Positions 23,774 through 32,183 of a stretch of 64,000 nucleotides of DNA are shown here, in pieces. The number at the start of each line of letters is the position of its first letter. The first letter of the stretch is position 1. The translations under genes were made by a program, and so were the position numbers. The notes beneath the pieces are model-generated. The model saw nothing but the letters and a program-made list of their open reading frames with translations, ran no database searches and was not told the DNA's origin. Where the stretch lies: NCBI GenBank assembly GCA_017449065.1, contig JAFSKF010000031.1, positions 1 to 64,000 of the forward strand. Direction: 5' to 3'. This DNA comes from Bacteroidales bacterium (GTDB taxonomy: Bacteria > Bacteroidota > Bacteroidia > Bacteroidales > UBA3663).

Positions 23774-26700
23774 TCAAATCTTAGTGGCGCTTATCAGGCG
23801 ATCGAATAGCGGAACCCGACGGAGCAGATCGGGATCACCCACCAACACCATCGACTCGCGGGCACGGGTAAGAGCGACGTTCAGCTTGCGATCGATGATT
23901 TGGCCATCTTCAACGAAACAGTTGTTGGTGAGGAAATCCAATTGATACTCCTTGCTCACCGTGAACCCATAGATAATGATGTCACGCTGGCTACCCTGAA
24001 AGCGTTCGACCGTATCGATGGTAATATTGAGTAACTCCGGCCGGTTCAGCAGTTCAAGCTCCTTGCGGATGGTAGAAATCTGATGGCGATATGGCACTAT
24101 CACCCCTACCGATTCTGCGGCATCGAAACGAAGCCCGTTTTCGGCATACAACTGCCAGACGGCATCGACCAGTTGCGCAATAATCTGTGCCTCTTGTAGG
24201 TTGGTCTTATCGCTAAACGAAAGCTCATCTCCGATGCGTTTTTCTTTCCGAACCGGCAAAAACGACACCCTCCGACACGATAGTAACTGCAACAGCGGCG
24301 ATGCACTCCGGGTTCTGTATGGAATCGGCCGAAGCTGATGTTCCAAAGGCACTTCGGTAAGCAGGTTGCCATAAAACACCTGATTCGGGAAATCGGCAAT
24401 ATCGTGATGCATACGTCCTTGGGAAGAAAGCATATAGACCACTTCCCCATCGGGATTCAGACGAATGAGACGCTCGAACAACGACTGTCGGCAGTTATTG
24501 AGCCCAATGGCGCGCAAACTTTCCTCTCGAACCTCCGACTCTTCCTCCGTCTGCTGTACCACCGCCGGCAATTGCTTGTAATCGCCGATCATTACGAACT
24601 TGCGAATTGCATTTTCCGCTCCGTGCTTGGCCGATAGCAGTGCCAATAAGTGTGGTTCGAGAATCTGTGAAGCTTCATCGACAATACATAAATCAAAACC
24701 TTTCAACTCAAATAGCGACAAGCTTGACGTCACGGATGTGGTGGTACCGACCACAATGCGTGCCCCAAGAATCAGGCTGCGGATCTCTTGTGCATTCCGA
24801 CAACTTTTGGTTTGCTCCGACAAAAGATAAGGCCTATATGTTTCCGAACAATTCAGTTCGCTGCCGATACGGATAAACGGCTGTCCCATTTTGACCAGTT
24901 TCGAACAGATCTCATCGACCGCCCGATTGGTGTAGGAAACCAACAGCACCGAAGTCGGCGGATTCCCTTCGGACGAAGACAGCAACGTTTCGTTCAGGAT
25001 GTTCACTAAGCCGAAAGAGGTCTTGCCTGTGCCGGGCGGACCCACCAAAAGGAAGTAGTCTTCCGCCTGTTTGGCTTTCAGCACCAACGGATTGTGCACC
25101 CCGTAATCGCCCACCAACGATGCCTGAAGATTGACACGCGGACGCCTCTCTCCCAACAGCAACTGACGCCGTTCGGGCAAAGCCTGCAGGAAACTGTATA
25201 AGCCACGATATAAACCGGTGACCGACGATTCCATAAAATCGTGCTCGATAGCCCAATGACAACCGTCGGGAGTTTCGAACAACGACAGATTCTTTTGTGG
25301 GGCACGCAAACGGAGCAAGATGCTTTCGGAGGATAGTTCAGCAATGGAAGCGCGGAAAATCATATCACGACGGGCATCCGGCTCCTGATGGTCGGCATAG
25401 CGATAGAGCACCACGATATCACCGATACGGAAGTTTGGCAACACCACATCGTCGGCAGGTGCCACCGAAAGGCGGATTTGGTCGAGACTTTCACCGATTT
25501 GGCAAATCGAAAGGCCATCCATCAGATTGCCTGCCTCGCGCTTCTCAGCGGTCGTACTGTTCCACAAAGCTGCAAAACCGCTTGCTTCCTTCTGCGATGT
25601 ACCCATCTTAGAAAGAATATGCTCACGCGAAACGAACTGGAGCATCCTGTAAAAATAATCGAGTTCCAAGGGTGCAGCTTGTTGCAATACACGCAGTTGA
25701 TCAACAAGTTTCGGACGCAAAAATTCCTGCCATAACCGACCGTTCTGATGCTCCGGATTAAATGTTTCCGGTGTCAGATGAGCCAGAATACGTCGGCCTT
25801 CACCCCTACTAAGAAGCAAATCCAGATAGGCCATCTGGTTGCGAATCTTCAGGGCTTGGCTCAGCACCTTCGGTGCGGGCACCTCCTTAAGTAAGCCGTC
25901 CGGATAACGGGAATAGAGCAGATAGGTGGAAATATCGTCGTTGCGCAACGTTTTTCCGGCAGCATCCTTATAACCGTAGTGGAGCATCGCCTGGTAGAGC
26001 AAAACCTGAACAAAATGCGGCTGACGATGCTGATGTCGGTATTCATCCATCTTGCCGCTCTTCTGCTCCATCACCACATGCTTATCCGATTGCATAAGGT
26101 CCATACGTCCCTGTAGGCCAAGTACCTCGCAATAGAACGACGGTTCGAGTACAATCTTGTCCAGATTGATGGTACGATCCTGCGCAAACGATTCATGCAC
26201 CATCTGACGGATGTTCTGTTGCTGTTTGCGGGCAGCCTCATGAAATTCATGCTGCTTATCCGAATCATGAAGTTCCGGACAAGTCACTACAGCCAGTGCA
26301 TTGTTGGCAAAAAACTGCAAGATGCTCTCCTGATAACTTCTGCCGGCATGAATTTCCTCATCGAGCATCTGTCCAGCCAGATTTCCCAAAAGAATCGGCA
26401 AAGTGGTCTCCTGTGGCAAAAAACGATTGAGCAAGTACTGATAGGCCGTAGCTCCTACCCCCTCAAAACACTTGGCTATCGAACTGATGTCGATAAGCAA
26501 ATCCGGTTCGAAGATAATATGCTCCGCCAACAGGCGATCTTCGCACACCCTTGGACGCACCAGATTAAGTTGGCTTCCCGGCTTTAACAGCGGGCGCAGA
26601 TAGCTGATATCGACCACTTGTGTCTGATTAATGATATAACACCAAGGCAACAGCAACTCCTCACCTGCGGGGCCTAAAAGACCAACTGCCTCATCGCCGA

Positions 26701-27163
26701 CGCTTCGGACAGAACAGCGCAAATAGTCTTCCTGCACGACTGTTTGCTCGGCGTCCGGAAACTCTACAGCCTGCAAGTCCGCCAGCTGCTTGGGCACAGG
26801 CTGATCGTATAAGACACTCAAGAAAGCGCACAGCGCGCGCAGATCGGCCGGAAAAGCCTGCTCAAGCTGTGCGTCGGAATAATCATGAAGATGCGTGCTG
26901 CGTCCGCGAAAACGGCAAATCTGTCTGTAAGCGGCTGGATGTTTCTCCCGATACTGCAATTCGCGGCAAAGATAATCGAGCCTTGCAAACGATCCGGAGA
27001 ACTCGATAGAAAGATCTTGGGTACTGAAATTCAACGCCGACACCAACGTCCGGTACAAGATTTCGTACTTGCGCCGCACAGAAAACAGCGACCTCTCTGA
27101 GATAATAAAATCAGAGAGATCGTCGAAACAATGTTGACCGAAATCGTAAGCGTAAGGCGTCAT
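23774..27163 (-). CDS. Cas4/Dna2-like nuclease - superfamily 1 helicase fusion
   Basis: 1129 residues. Residues about 340-400 carry a PD-(D/E)xK nuclease motif of the RecB/Cas4 kind: GRMDLMQ, VVMEQKSGK, and QVLLYQAML further on. Residues about 700-1125 are an SF1 helicase of the Upf1/Dna2 class: Walker A GPPGTGKTS (about 707), IVDEASQILEP (about 828), GDYKQLPAVVQ, and VALTRARESMVLVGDP near the end. The cysteine cluster that holds Fe-S in Dna2/Cas4 is not evident. Residues 1-330 are unrecognised. The likely role is DNA end or flap processing; a defence role is possible but there is no other defence gene nearby. A terminator separates it from the upstream wHTH gene. Confidence 0.85.
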   Translation of the reverse strand: MTPYAYDFGQHCFDDLSDFIISERSLFSVRRKYEILYRTLVSALNFSTQDLSIEFSGSFARLDYLCRELQYREKHPAAYRQICRFRGRSTHLHDYSDAQLEQAFPADLRALCAFLSVLYDQPVPKQLADLQAVEFPDAEQTVVQEDYLRCSVRSVGDEAVGLLGPAGEELLLPWCYIINQTQVVDISYLRPLLKPGSQLNLVRPRVCEDRLLAEHIIFEPDLLIDISSIAKCFEGVGATAYQYLLNRFLPQETTLPILLGNLAGQMLDEEIHAGRSYQESILQFFANNALAVVTCPELHDSDKQHEFHEAARKQQQNIRQMVHESFAQDRTINLDKIVLEPSFYCEVLGLQGRMDLMQSDKHVVMEQKSGKMDEYRHQHRQPHFVQVLLYQAMLHYGYKDAAGKTLRNDDISTYLLYSRYPDGLLKEVPAPKVLSQALKIRNQMAYLDLLLSRGEGRRILAHLTPETFNPEHQNGRLWQEFLRPKLVDQLRVLQQAAPLELDYFYRMLQFVSREHILSKMGTSQKEASGFAALWNSTTAEKREAGNLMDGLSICQIGESLDQIRLSVAPADDVVLPNFRIGDIVVLYRYADHQEPDARRDMIFRASIAELSSESILLRLRAPQKNLSLFETPDGCHWAIEHDFMESSVTGLYRGLYSFLQALPERRQLLLGERRPRVNLQASLVGDYGVHNPLVLKAKQAEDYFLLVGPPGTGKTSFGLVNILNETLLSSSEGNPPTSVLLVSYTNRAVDEICSKLVKMGQPFIRIGSELNCSETYRPYLLSEQTKSCRNAQEIRSLILGARIVVGTTTSVTSSLSLFELKGFDLCIVDEASQILEPHLLALLSAKHGAENAIRKFVMIGDYKQLPAVVQQTEEESEVREESLRAIGLNNCRQSLFERLIRLNPDGEVVYMLSSQGRMHHDIADFPNQVFYGNLLTEVPLEHQLRPIPYRTRSASPLLQLLSCRRVSFLPVRKEKRIGDELSFSDKTNLQEAQIIAQLVDAVWQLYAENGLRFDAAESVGVIVPYRHQISTIRKELELLNRPELLNITIDTVERFQGSQRDIIIYGFTVSKEYQLDFLTNNCFVEDGQIIDRKLNVALTRARESMVLVGDPDLLRRVPLFDRLISATKI

Positions 27164-27184
27164 AGAAAAAATGGATTGAGAAAG

Positions 27185-27222
27185 AAAAAAGCGCGACAGA
27201 ACAAAATCTGCCGTGCTTTTTT
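27185..27222 (-). terminator. Rho-independent terminator after the winged-helix gene
   Basis: Arms 27207-27222 and 27185-27200, read on the minus strand as AAAAAAGCACGGCAGA, loop TTTTGT, TCTGTCGCGCTTTTTT. About 14 of 16 positions pair, and the downstream U-tract fits leftward transcription. It lies 18 bases after the stop of the 65-residue gene. Confidence 0.8.
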
Positions 27223-27240
27223 ATATGGATTCTTGGAGAA

Positions 27241-27438
27241 TTACAGAAGAGTTACAACAACATCCTCTTCACCAGCCTCCAGGTTGATTTTACCTTCGCG
27301 AGCCAACCAGCCGAGAGCAGCATAAATTTCCTTGTCCTTCAACTTGGTTGCCTTCTTGAGAGATTTCAAGGTCTGACCGTTCTCTGCATCAAGGGCATTC
27401 CAAACGAGACCTGCATTAGAACCGATAGTTTCAATCAT
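27241..27438 (-). CDS. Small winged-helix protein (DUF2582 type)
   Basis: 65 residues: MIETIGSNAGLVWNALDAENG...LKSLKKATKLKDKEIYAALGWLAREGKINLEAGEEDVVVTLL. This is a compact winged helix-turn-helix, matching the DUF2582 proteins that are widespread in Bacteroidetes. The function is unknown. The ATG at 27438 gives the usual N-terminus; an in-frame upstream ATG at 27573 would add an unrelated basic segment and was rejected. It has its own terminator. A possible promoter on the minus strand is TAACTTCG near 27490 with TTG 20 bases upstream, a one-base departure from consensus. Confidence 0.82.
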   Translation of the reverse strand: MIETIGSNAGLVWNALDAENGQTLKSLKKATKLKDKEIYAALGWLAREGKINLEAGEEDVVVTLL

Positions 27439-27694
27439 AACACAAAACGTTTTAAAAGAATGAATAATTAAAGTTTTCAAGCGCGAAGTTACGAAATGCA
27501 ATCGAGTGCGCCAAATTTTTCTACACCTTTTTACACACAAAAGGATACAAAATGCAAGAAATGCAATATCCACTGAGCGAAATGTGCCACATATTGTGTC
27601 AAGGGAAGATTAAAACTTAACCCTCGCATCAAGCCAAATGAGCAGAGCCAAACTTGTTTAAGCTATGTCATGGCTTGAAAAGGGGGAATGAAAT

Positions 27695-29047
27695 TCAACT
27701 ATTTCTAATCCATCGGAAAATCTCTTTCAAAGAGAATTTGCGCCCATACATCAGAATGCCGGTACGATAGATTCTCGATGACAGCCAGATGATACCAAAA
27801 GCCGTTGCAAAAAGCAGCGCCAGACTTCCTGCCAACTCGTACCAAGGCAAATCATATGGCAGACGAATCATCATCACCACAGGAGAAGTGAACGGAATCA
27901 TCGAACACCAGAACGCCAAAGGTCCGTCAGGGTTATTCATACAGAACATGCCGGCATAGAGTGCAAAAATCATAATCATCATGATCGGAGCCGTGAACTG
28001 AGAAGCATCGGATGCCTGATCGACGGCAGATCCGAAGGCTGCAAACAAACTCGCATAAAGCAGATATCCGCCAATAAAATAAAGGATGAAGCAGACGAAG
28101 ATCTGCATGTAGTTTACGCTTAGGATCATCTGCACGATCTTCGACATTTCGCTATTGCTCTGCAATTCCTGCATAGTTTGTGCCACAGCCGGATCTGTAG
28201 CCGCCTGTGCCAGTTCCGGACGGGCAGCCAATGCGCTGACACCAAAAATAGTGCCGATGATGCCGATTAGGAGGCCCCAGATGAACAACTGAGTCAAGCC
28301 AACCAACGCTACCCCCACAATCTTTCCCATCATGAGCTGCATCGGCTTGCAGGTCGAAACAATCACTTCCACAATGCGGTTGGTCTTTTCCTCCACCACA
28401 CTGTTCATAATCATAGCACCGTAGATGATGACGAACATATAGGTAAGCATCGAAAGGACGAAGCCGAGAATCATACTCAAATCAGCCGACGACAACGATT
28501 CCTCACCCGAATCACTCCACTTGATGTTAGTCGATTGGATATGCGGATTACAATAGTTAATAATATTCTCAAGGCTGTCGATACCATAGCTCTCGATGCG
28601 CTGGGCACGTACTGCATCCTGCAAACTGTTTGTCACACTACGCTCCAAGTTGCCGTTCACGCTCTTCTCGCTATAGATATTATAGGTCGGATTGTCGGCG
28701 AATCGGTTCGGAATCACCACCAGCGCATAGATCTCCTGATTATTTTTCTCCGCCTCATATACCGAAAAGGCATCAAATTCGGACGCATCTTCTTCGTTAG
28801 CATCAGTCACACCCACAAAATGGAAGTCGTCAGTGTCGGCCAAAAGCCGGGCATAAGGAGCATCGGGATTCTGATCGACCACAGCCACATTCTTCTTTTC
28901 CTCGCTTTTCACCTCTGCAAGCATAACGGGAAGCACAATACAGAGGACAATCGAAAGAACAGGAACCAACAGGGTAGTGATGATGAACGATTTCTTGCAA
29001 ACCATCTGCACGTATTCCCGTTGTATGATGAGCAATAATTTATTCAT
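27695..29047 (-). CDS. ABC transporter permease (NatB/ABC-2 type)
   Basis: 450 residues. N-terminal membrane helix (SFIITTLLVPVLSIVLCIVL) and a large extracytoplasmic domain (about 45-200). About five membrane helices follow in the second half, including the MIMNSVVEEKTNRIVEVIVSTCKPMQLMMGKI segment typical of NatB/YhaP-like ABC-2 permeases. It forms an exporter with the ATPase encoded immediately upstream (8-base overlap). NatB homologues export Na+ in Bacillus, but the substrate here is unknown. The 256-base gap after it contains a 7-base inverted repeat (CAAGCCA...TGGCTTG, 27630-27677) and no gene. Confidence 0.9.
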   Translation of the reverse strand: MNKLLLIIQREYVQMVCKKSFIITTLLVPVLSIVLCIVLPVMLAEVKSEEKKNVAVVDQNPDAPYARLLADTDDFHFVGVTDANEEDASEFDAFSVYEAEKNNQEIYALVVIPNRFADNPTYNIYSEKSVNGNLERSVTNSLQDAVRAQRIESYGIDSLENIINYCNPHIQSTNIKWSDSGEESLSSADLSMILGFVLSMLTYMFVIIYGAMIMNSVVEEKTNRIVEVIVSTCKPMQLMMGKIVGVALVGLTQLFIWGLLIGIIGTIFGVSALAARPELAQAATDPAVAQTMQELQSNSEMSKIVQMILSVNYMQIFVCFILYFIGGYLLYASLFAAFGSAVDQASDASQFTAPIMMIMIFALYAGMFCMNNPDGPLAFWCSMIPFTSPVVMMIRLPYDLPWYELAGSLALLFATAFGIIWLSSRIYRTGILMYGRKFSLKEIFRWIRNS

Positions 29048-29891
29048 AATTTGATGATTTTACAGATTCAACAAAAACTTCGTGCATCGAAGGCAGAATC
29101 TCCCGGAAGCCGGTCAGCTGATATTCCTTGTTCAAGCGAGCGATAGCATCGTGCATGGTTTCGCCATTCTGAAGCGTATAGTTAAAAGCCTGTCCGTCGG
29201 CGGTATTCACTTCCAGAATGTTCTTTTTGAATTGCTGGCGGATATCGCTCACCCTGCCCTGCAGAACCACTTTCGCATGATTGATAAGGGTAATGTTCTC
29301 ACAAATTTCCTCCACCGACGACATATTGTGGGTGGAAAAGAGGATGGCAGCACCTTCATCACGCAAACGGAGAATCTCCTTTTTCAGGATATCTGCGTTA
29401 ACGGGATCGAATCCGGAAAATGGCTCATCGAAAATAAGAAGCGGCGGGCGGTGAATGACGGTAGCTATAAACTGCACCTTCTGCGCCATTCCCTTCGAGA
29501 GTTGTTCCAGTTTCTTGTTCTTCCACTCCGTCAGTTCGAAACGCTCCAACCAGACATTCATCGCCTGTTCTGCATCTTTGCGCTTCATACCACGCAACTG
29601 TGCCAGATAGAGTATCTGGTCTCCCACTTTCATCTTCTTGTACAAACCTCGTTCTTCTGGCATATAACCGATACTGCGGACATCGTCGTCGGTCATGGGA
29701 CGCCCATGCAGAAGCACCTCTCCACTATCGGCGTGCGTGATCCGATTGATGATACGGATGAGGCTCGTCTTGCCTGCGCCGTTGGGACCCAGCAAACCGT
29801 AGATGCAGCCATCGGGCACGGACAGTGATACATGATCGACCGCAACGTGTCCGCTATACTGCTTGCAAACGTCTTTTACTTCGATATACAT
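29040..29891 (-). CDS. ABC transporter ATP-binding protein (NatA type)
   Basis: 283 residues. Walker A GPNGAGKTS, Q-loop in IGYMPEERGLYKKM, signature LSKGMAQKVQ, Walker B LLIFDEPFSGFDP and switch His in STHNMSSVEE, all intact. The C-terminal extension of about 80 residues is typical of NatA/YhaQ-type ATPases. It powers the permease whose start overlaps its last 8 bases. Transcribed from the promoter at 29916-29947. Confidence 0.93.
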   Translation of the reverse strand: MYIEVKDVCKQYSGHVAVDHVSLSVPDGCIYGLLGPNGAGKTSLIRIINRITHADSGEVLLHGRPMTDDDVRSIGYMPEERGLYKKMKVGDQILYLAQLRGMKRKDAEQAMNVWLERFELTEWKNKKLEQLSKGMAQKVQFIATVIHRPPLLIFDEPFSGFDPVNADILKKEILRLRDEGAAILFSTHNMSSVEEICENITLINHAKVVLQGRVSDIRQQFKKNILEVNTADGQAFNYTLQNGETMHDAIARLNKEYQLTGFREILPSMHEVFVESVKSSNYE

Positions 29892-29915
29892 AATATAAAT
29901 ATATTGTTTGGAGGC

Positions 29916-29947
29916 GCAAAGTTAACACTTTTGAAGATAAATTGCAA
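29916..29947 (-). promoter_or_regulatory. Promoter of the NatAB-like transporter
   Basis: Minus-strand TAACTTTGC (29924-29916) and TTG (29947-29945) with 20 bases between; about 25 bases before the ATG. Confidence 0.75.
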
Positions 29948-29975
29948 ACAAAGCATCCATTTTTTAGAGAAAAAT

Positions 29976-30007
29976 TTGGAACTTTCGTGTTTTGTCCGTA
30001 AATTTGC
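29976..30007 (+). promoter_or_regulatory. Promoter of the LamG-domain protein gene
   Basis: TTG at 29976-29978, 20 bases, then TAAATTTGC at 29999-30007; leaves a leader of about 65 bases before the ATG at 30080. Confidence 0.75.
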
Positions 30008-30079
30008 GCCCGAAATTGGATGAATCCAATACTTCATCTCGAAACAACTTAACTTATTACTAATTTAAATCTTACGTGT

Positions 30080-31987
30080 ATGAAAAAAATCTTTACGCTT
30101 TTCAGCATGGCCACGGTTGCCATGAGTATGAATGCTCAGGATGTTTACGATGCAATCGTGGACGGCAAACTGGCACCTGAATTCTCAGCCGTAGCCGGTG
30201 AGAATGGTGGCGTTGCCAACAATGCTGCTGACGGCAAGAGTATTATTACAATGACAGCCGGCAAAGCAACCGTAACCGCTGTAGGAGGAACTACTCCTGC
30301 CAACGATGCTACCATTGGAGGTGGTGCCCAGCAAATCGTTCCTGGTGCAGCCGTTGAAGGTAAGGAAAACCTTTATGAAGTTGCTGCTGTAAATGCTTGG
30401 AACGACATCAAATGGGATAGAAAGAATCAGGGCGATATTGATTTCTGGTACATTGCTGGTACTGGCAATCCGTACGTGGGCTTGTACGCCAAACAGAGTT
30501 CTAAGGACGGAAGCCTTGTTGAAGGCAGCTATCAGGCAGAGTATGTTTATTACGAGCCAGACGGATCTGTAGGTATGCCTATTACCGGTTTGTACTACAC
30601 ATTCTCCGCAACTACAGCTGGTGCCTTCAAGGTAAAGGTTTGGGCTAACAAGGGTAACCGCAAAACCTTCGTCGTTAATGCTAAGACCATGCAGGCCGAG
30701 CGTCTGTTGGCATCCGGCTACATCAACGGTGTGAACGGTGCCGATGGAAAGAAGAAGCTTCTGACTGTTGAGCAGGTTGATTCTGTCCACACCGAATATG
30801 TTTACCCTAACTACTTGAAAGCTATCCGAGAAAACGAGGCAACACCAGGCACTTGGACACAGGAACAGATTGATTCCATCCATGCGTCGGAAGAACCAAC
30901 CGCCATCGACCGCCAATATGTAATCGGTAACGGTAACCAGAATTTCTGGGGCTGGCTGACGTTCGATGTCGAACCAGGTGAAACCTACTGGGTATTCCAG
31001 CACTCAAGCCAAATCGGCTTCGGTGGCTTCGAATTCCACGAGGGTAAGACTGCAGATGAACTGATTAACGGTATTGAGGCTGCTTATGTCTATACCACCA
31101 ACTTCTCGACCTACGAGGACGAAGAGACCGGCGAACGTGTAACATGGAATGGTGAAAAGGCGATTGGCGAAGGTAAGTTCTCAAGCACAGAAGAGGAAGG
31201 TGCTCCATTTGGCAATTACTTCCACAATGACGGTTCTGCACAGCGCACCAGCTACTGCTTGTTGCCAGAGGATGTTCTCGCTCACTCAGCCAAGACTGAA
31301 GAGTTGACCATCGCCGTTTGGGTTCGTGCTGATTCTACCACAACCTCAAGCCAGTATCTCTGGGCTCCTCTGTTCACTGCTTATACTCAGGCTCCTCTGG
31401 AAACCGGAAATGCAGCTCCAATGTTTGCTTGCCAGTATCGTGGTGTACTTCAGGTCAACAACAACGGTTGGTCGGATTACGTTGACGCACAAAACACAGC
31501 GGGAGTGAATACTCTCTATCATGGCGACAAAGACTGGTTGGCTGATCACAAGTGGCACTACTATACTGCCGTATTCGAGGGCGAGAACGCAAAGGTTTTC
31601 TTCGACGGAGAACTGAAGAACGAATGGGATGCTTCGAAGAAAGTAAGCGATAATGAAAACACCCAGAAGGGTCTGTTCTCTAACGGTGCTGACCTGAAAT
31701 ACATCTGCTTAGGCGGTAATCAGGCATGGAACTGGGCTGACAACGATGCTCCATTTGACTTTGCCCGTCTGCTCATCAAGAACAGCAAGATGAGTGCCGG
31801 CGAAATCAAAGCTCAGATGCTGGCCGACTTCCCAGGTTACGAAGCTTATCAGCAAGAAACCGCTATCCAAACTGTCAAGGCTAACACCGGAAATGCTGGT
31901 GCTGCATACAACTTGGCTTGTCAGCGCGTTTCTTCCAACTACAAGGGCCTGATTATTCAGAACGGTATAAAGAAGATGGTGAAGTAA
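30080..31987 (+). CDS. Secreted LamG/concanavalin-like domain protein with Prevotella-type C-terminal tail
   Basis: 635 residues with a signal peptide (MKKIFTLFSMATVAMSMNAQ). Residues about 330-590 look like a LamG/laminin-G-type jelly roll (TIAVWVRADSTTTSSQYLW, HKWHYYTAVFEGENAKVFFDGEL, ICLGGNQAWNW). The first 320 residues form another beta-rich region with no recognised family. It ends AAYNLACQRVSSNYKG...IQNGIKKMVK, the tail seen on many Prevotella secreted proteins (normally YNLAGQRV; here Cys replaces Gly). The ligand is unknown; carbohydrate or glycoprotein binding is a guess. It is monocistronic, bounded by its own promoter and a very strong terminator. Confidence 0.75.
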   Translation: MKKIFTLFSMATVAMSMNAQDVYDAIVDGKLAPEFSAVAGENGGVANNAADGKSIITMTAGKATVTAVGGTTPANDATIGGGAQQIVPGAAVEGKENLYEVAAVNAWNDIKWDRKNQGDIDFWYIAGTGNPYVGLYAKQSSKDGSLVEGSYQAEYVYYEPDGSVGMPITGLYYTFSATTAGAFKVKVWANKGNRKTFVVNAKTMQAERLLASGYINGVNGADGKKKLLTVEQVDSVHTEYVYPNYLKAIRENEATPGTWTQEQIDSIHASEEPTAIDRQYVIGNGNQNFWGWLTFDVEPGETYWVFQHSSQIGFGGFEFHEGKTADELINGIEAAYVYTTNFSTYEDEETGERVTWNGEKAIGEGKFSSTEEEGAPFGNYFHNDGSAQRTSYCLLPEDVLAHSAKTEELTIAVWVRADSTTTSSQYLWAPLFTAYTQAPLETGNAAPMFACQYRGVLQVNNNGWSDYVDAQNTAGVNTLYHGDKDWLADHKWHYYTAVFEGENAKVFFDGELKNEWDASKKVSDNENTQKGLFSNGADLKYICLGGNQAWNWADNDAPFDFARLLIKNSKMSAGEIKAQMLADFPGYEAYQQETAIQTVKANTGNAGAAYNLACQRVSSNYKGLIIQNGIKKMVK

Positions 31988-31995
31988 AGTATGTC

Positions 31996-32061
31996 TGACA
32001 CTTATAATAAAAAGAGGTTTCCTTTTGGAGACCTCTTTTTATTATAAGTGTCAATTTTTTT
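31996..32061. terminator. Exceptionally long hairpin terminator (27-bp stem)
   Basis: Arms 31996-32022 and 32027-32053 pair over 27 positions with a single T-G wobble around a TTTT loop. The stem contains AAAAAGAGG / CCTCTTTTT, and T-runs follow on the right. Suited to act in both directions, separating the LamG gene from the leftward susR operon end (stop at 32184). Confidence 0.9.
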
Positions 32062-32183
32062 ACGACCCCGTAAGAGAATATTTACGGCCCAACGAGGAAA
32101 CAAAAATTTGGATGTGAACGGGCAATAATGAGGAATTTGGATTTCTTCCCGATCAACAGGTTGCTGAAGAAGAAAGAGTCTGA

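Noticed and set aside
27630..27677. CAAGCCA...TGGCTTG inverted repeat after the NatB-like permease as a terminator
   Set aside because: 7-bp stem with a loop of over 30 bases and no T-run; weak.
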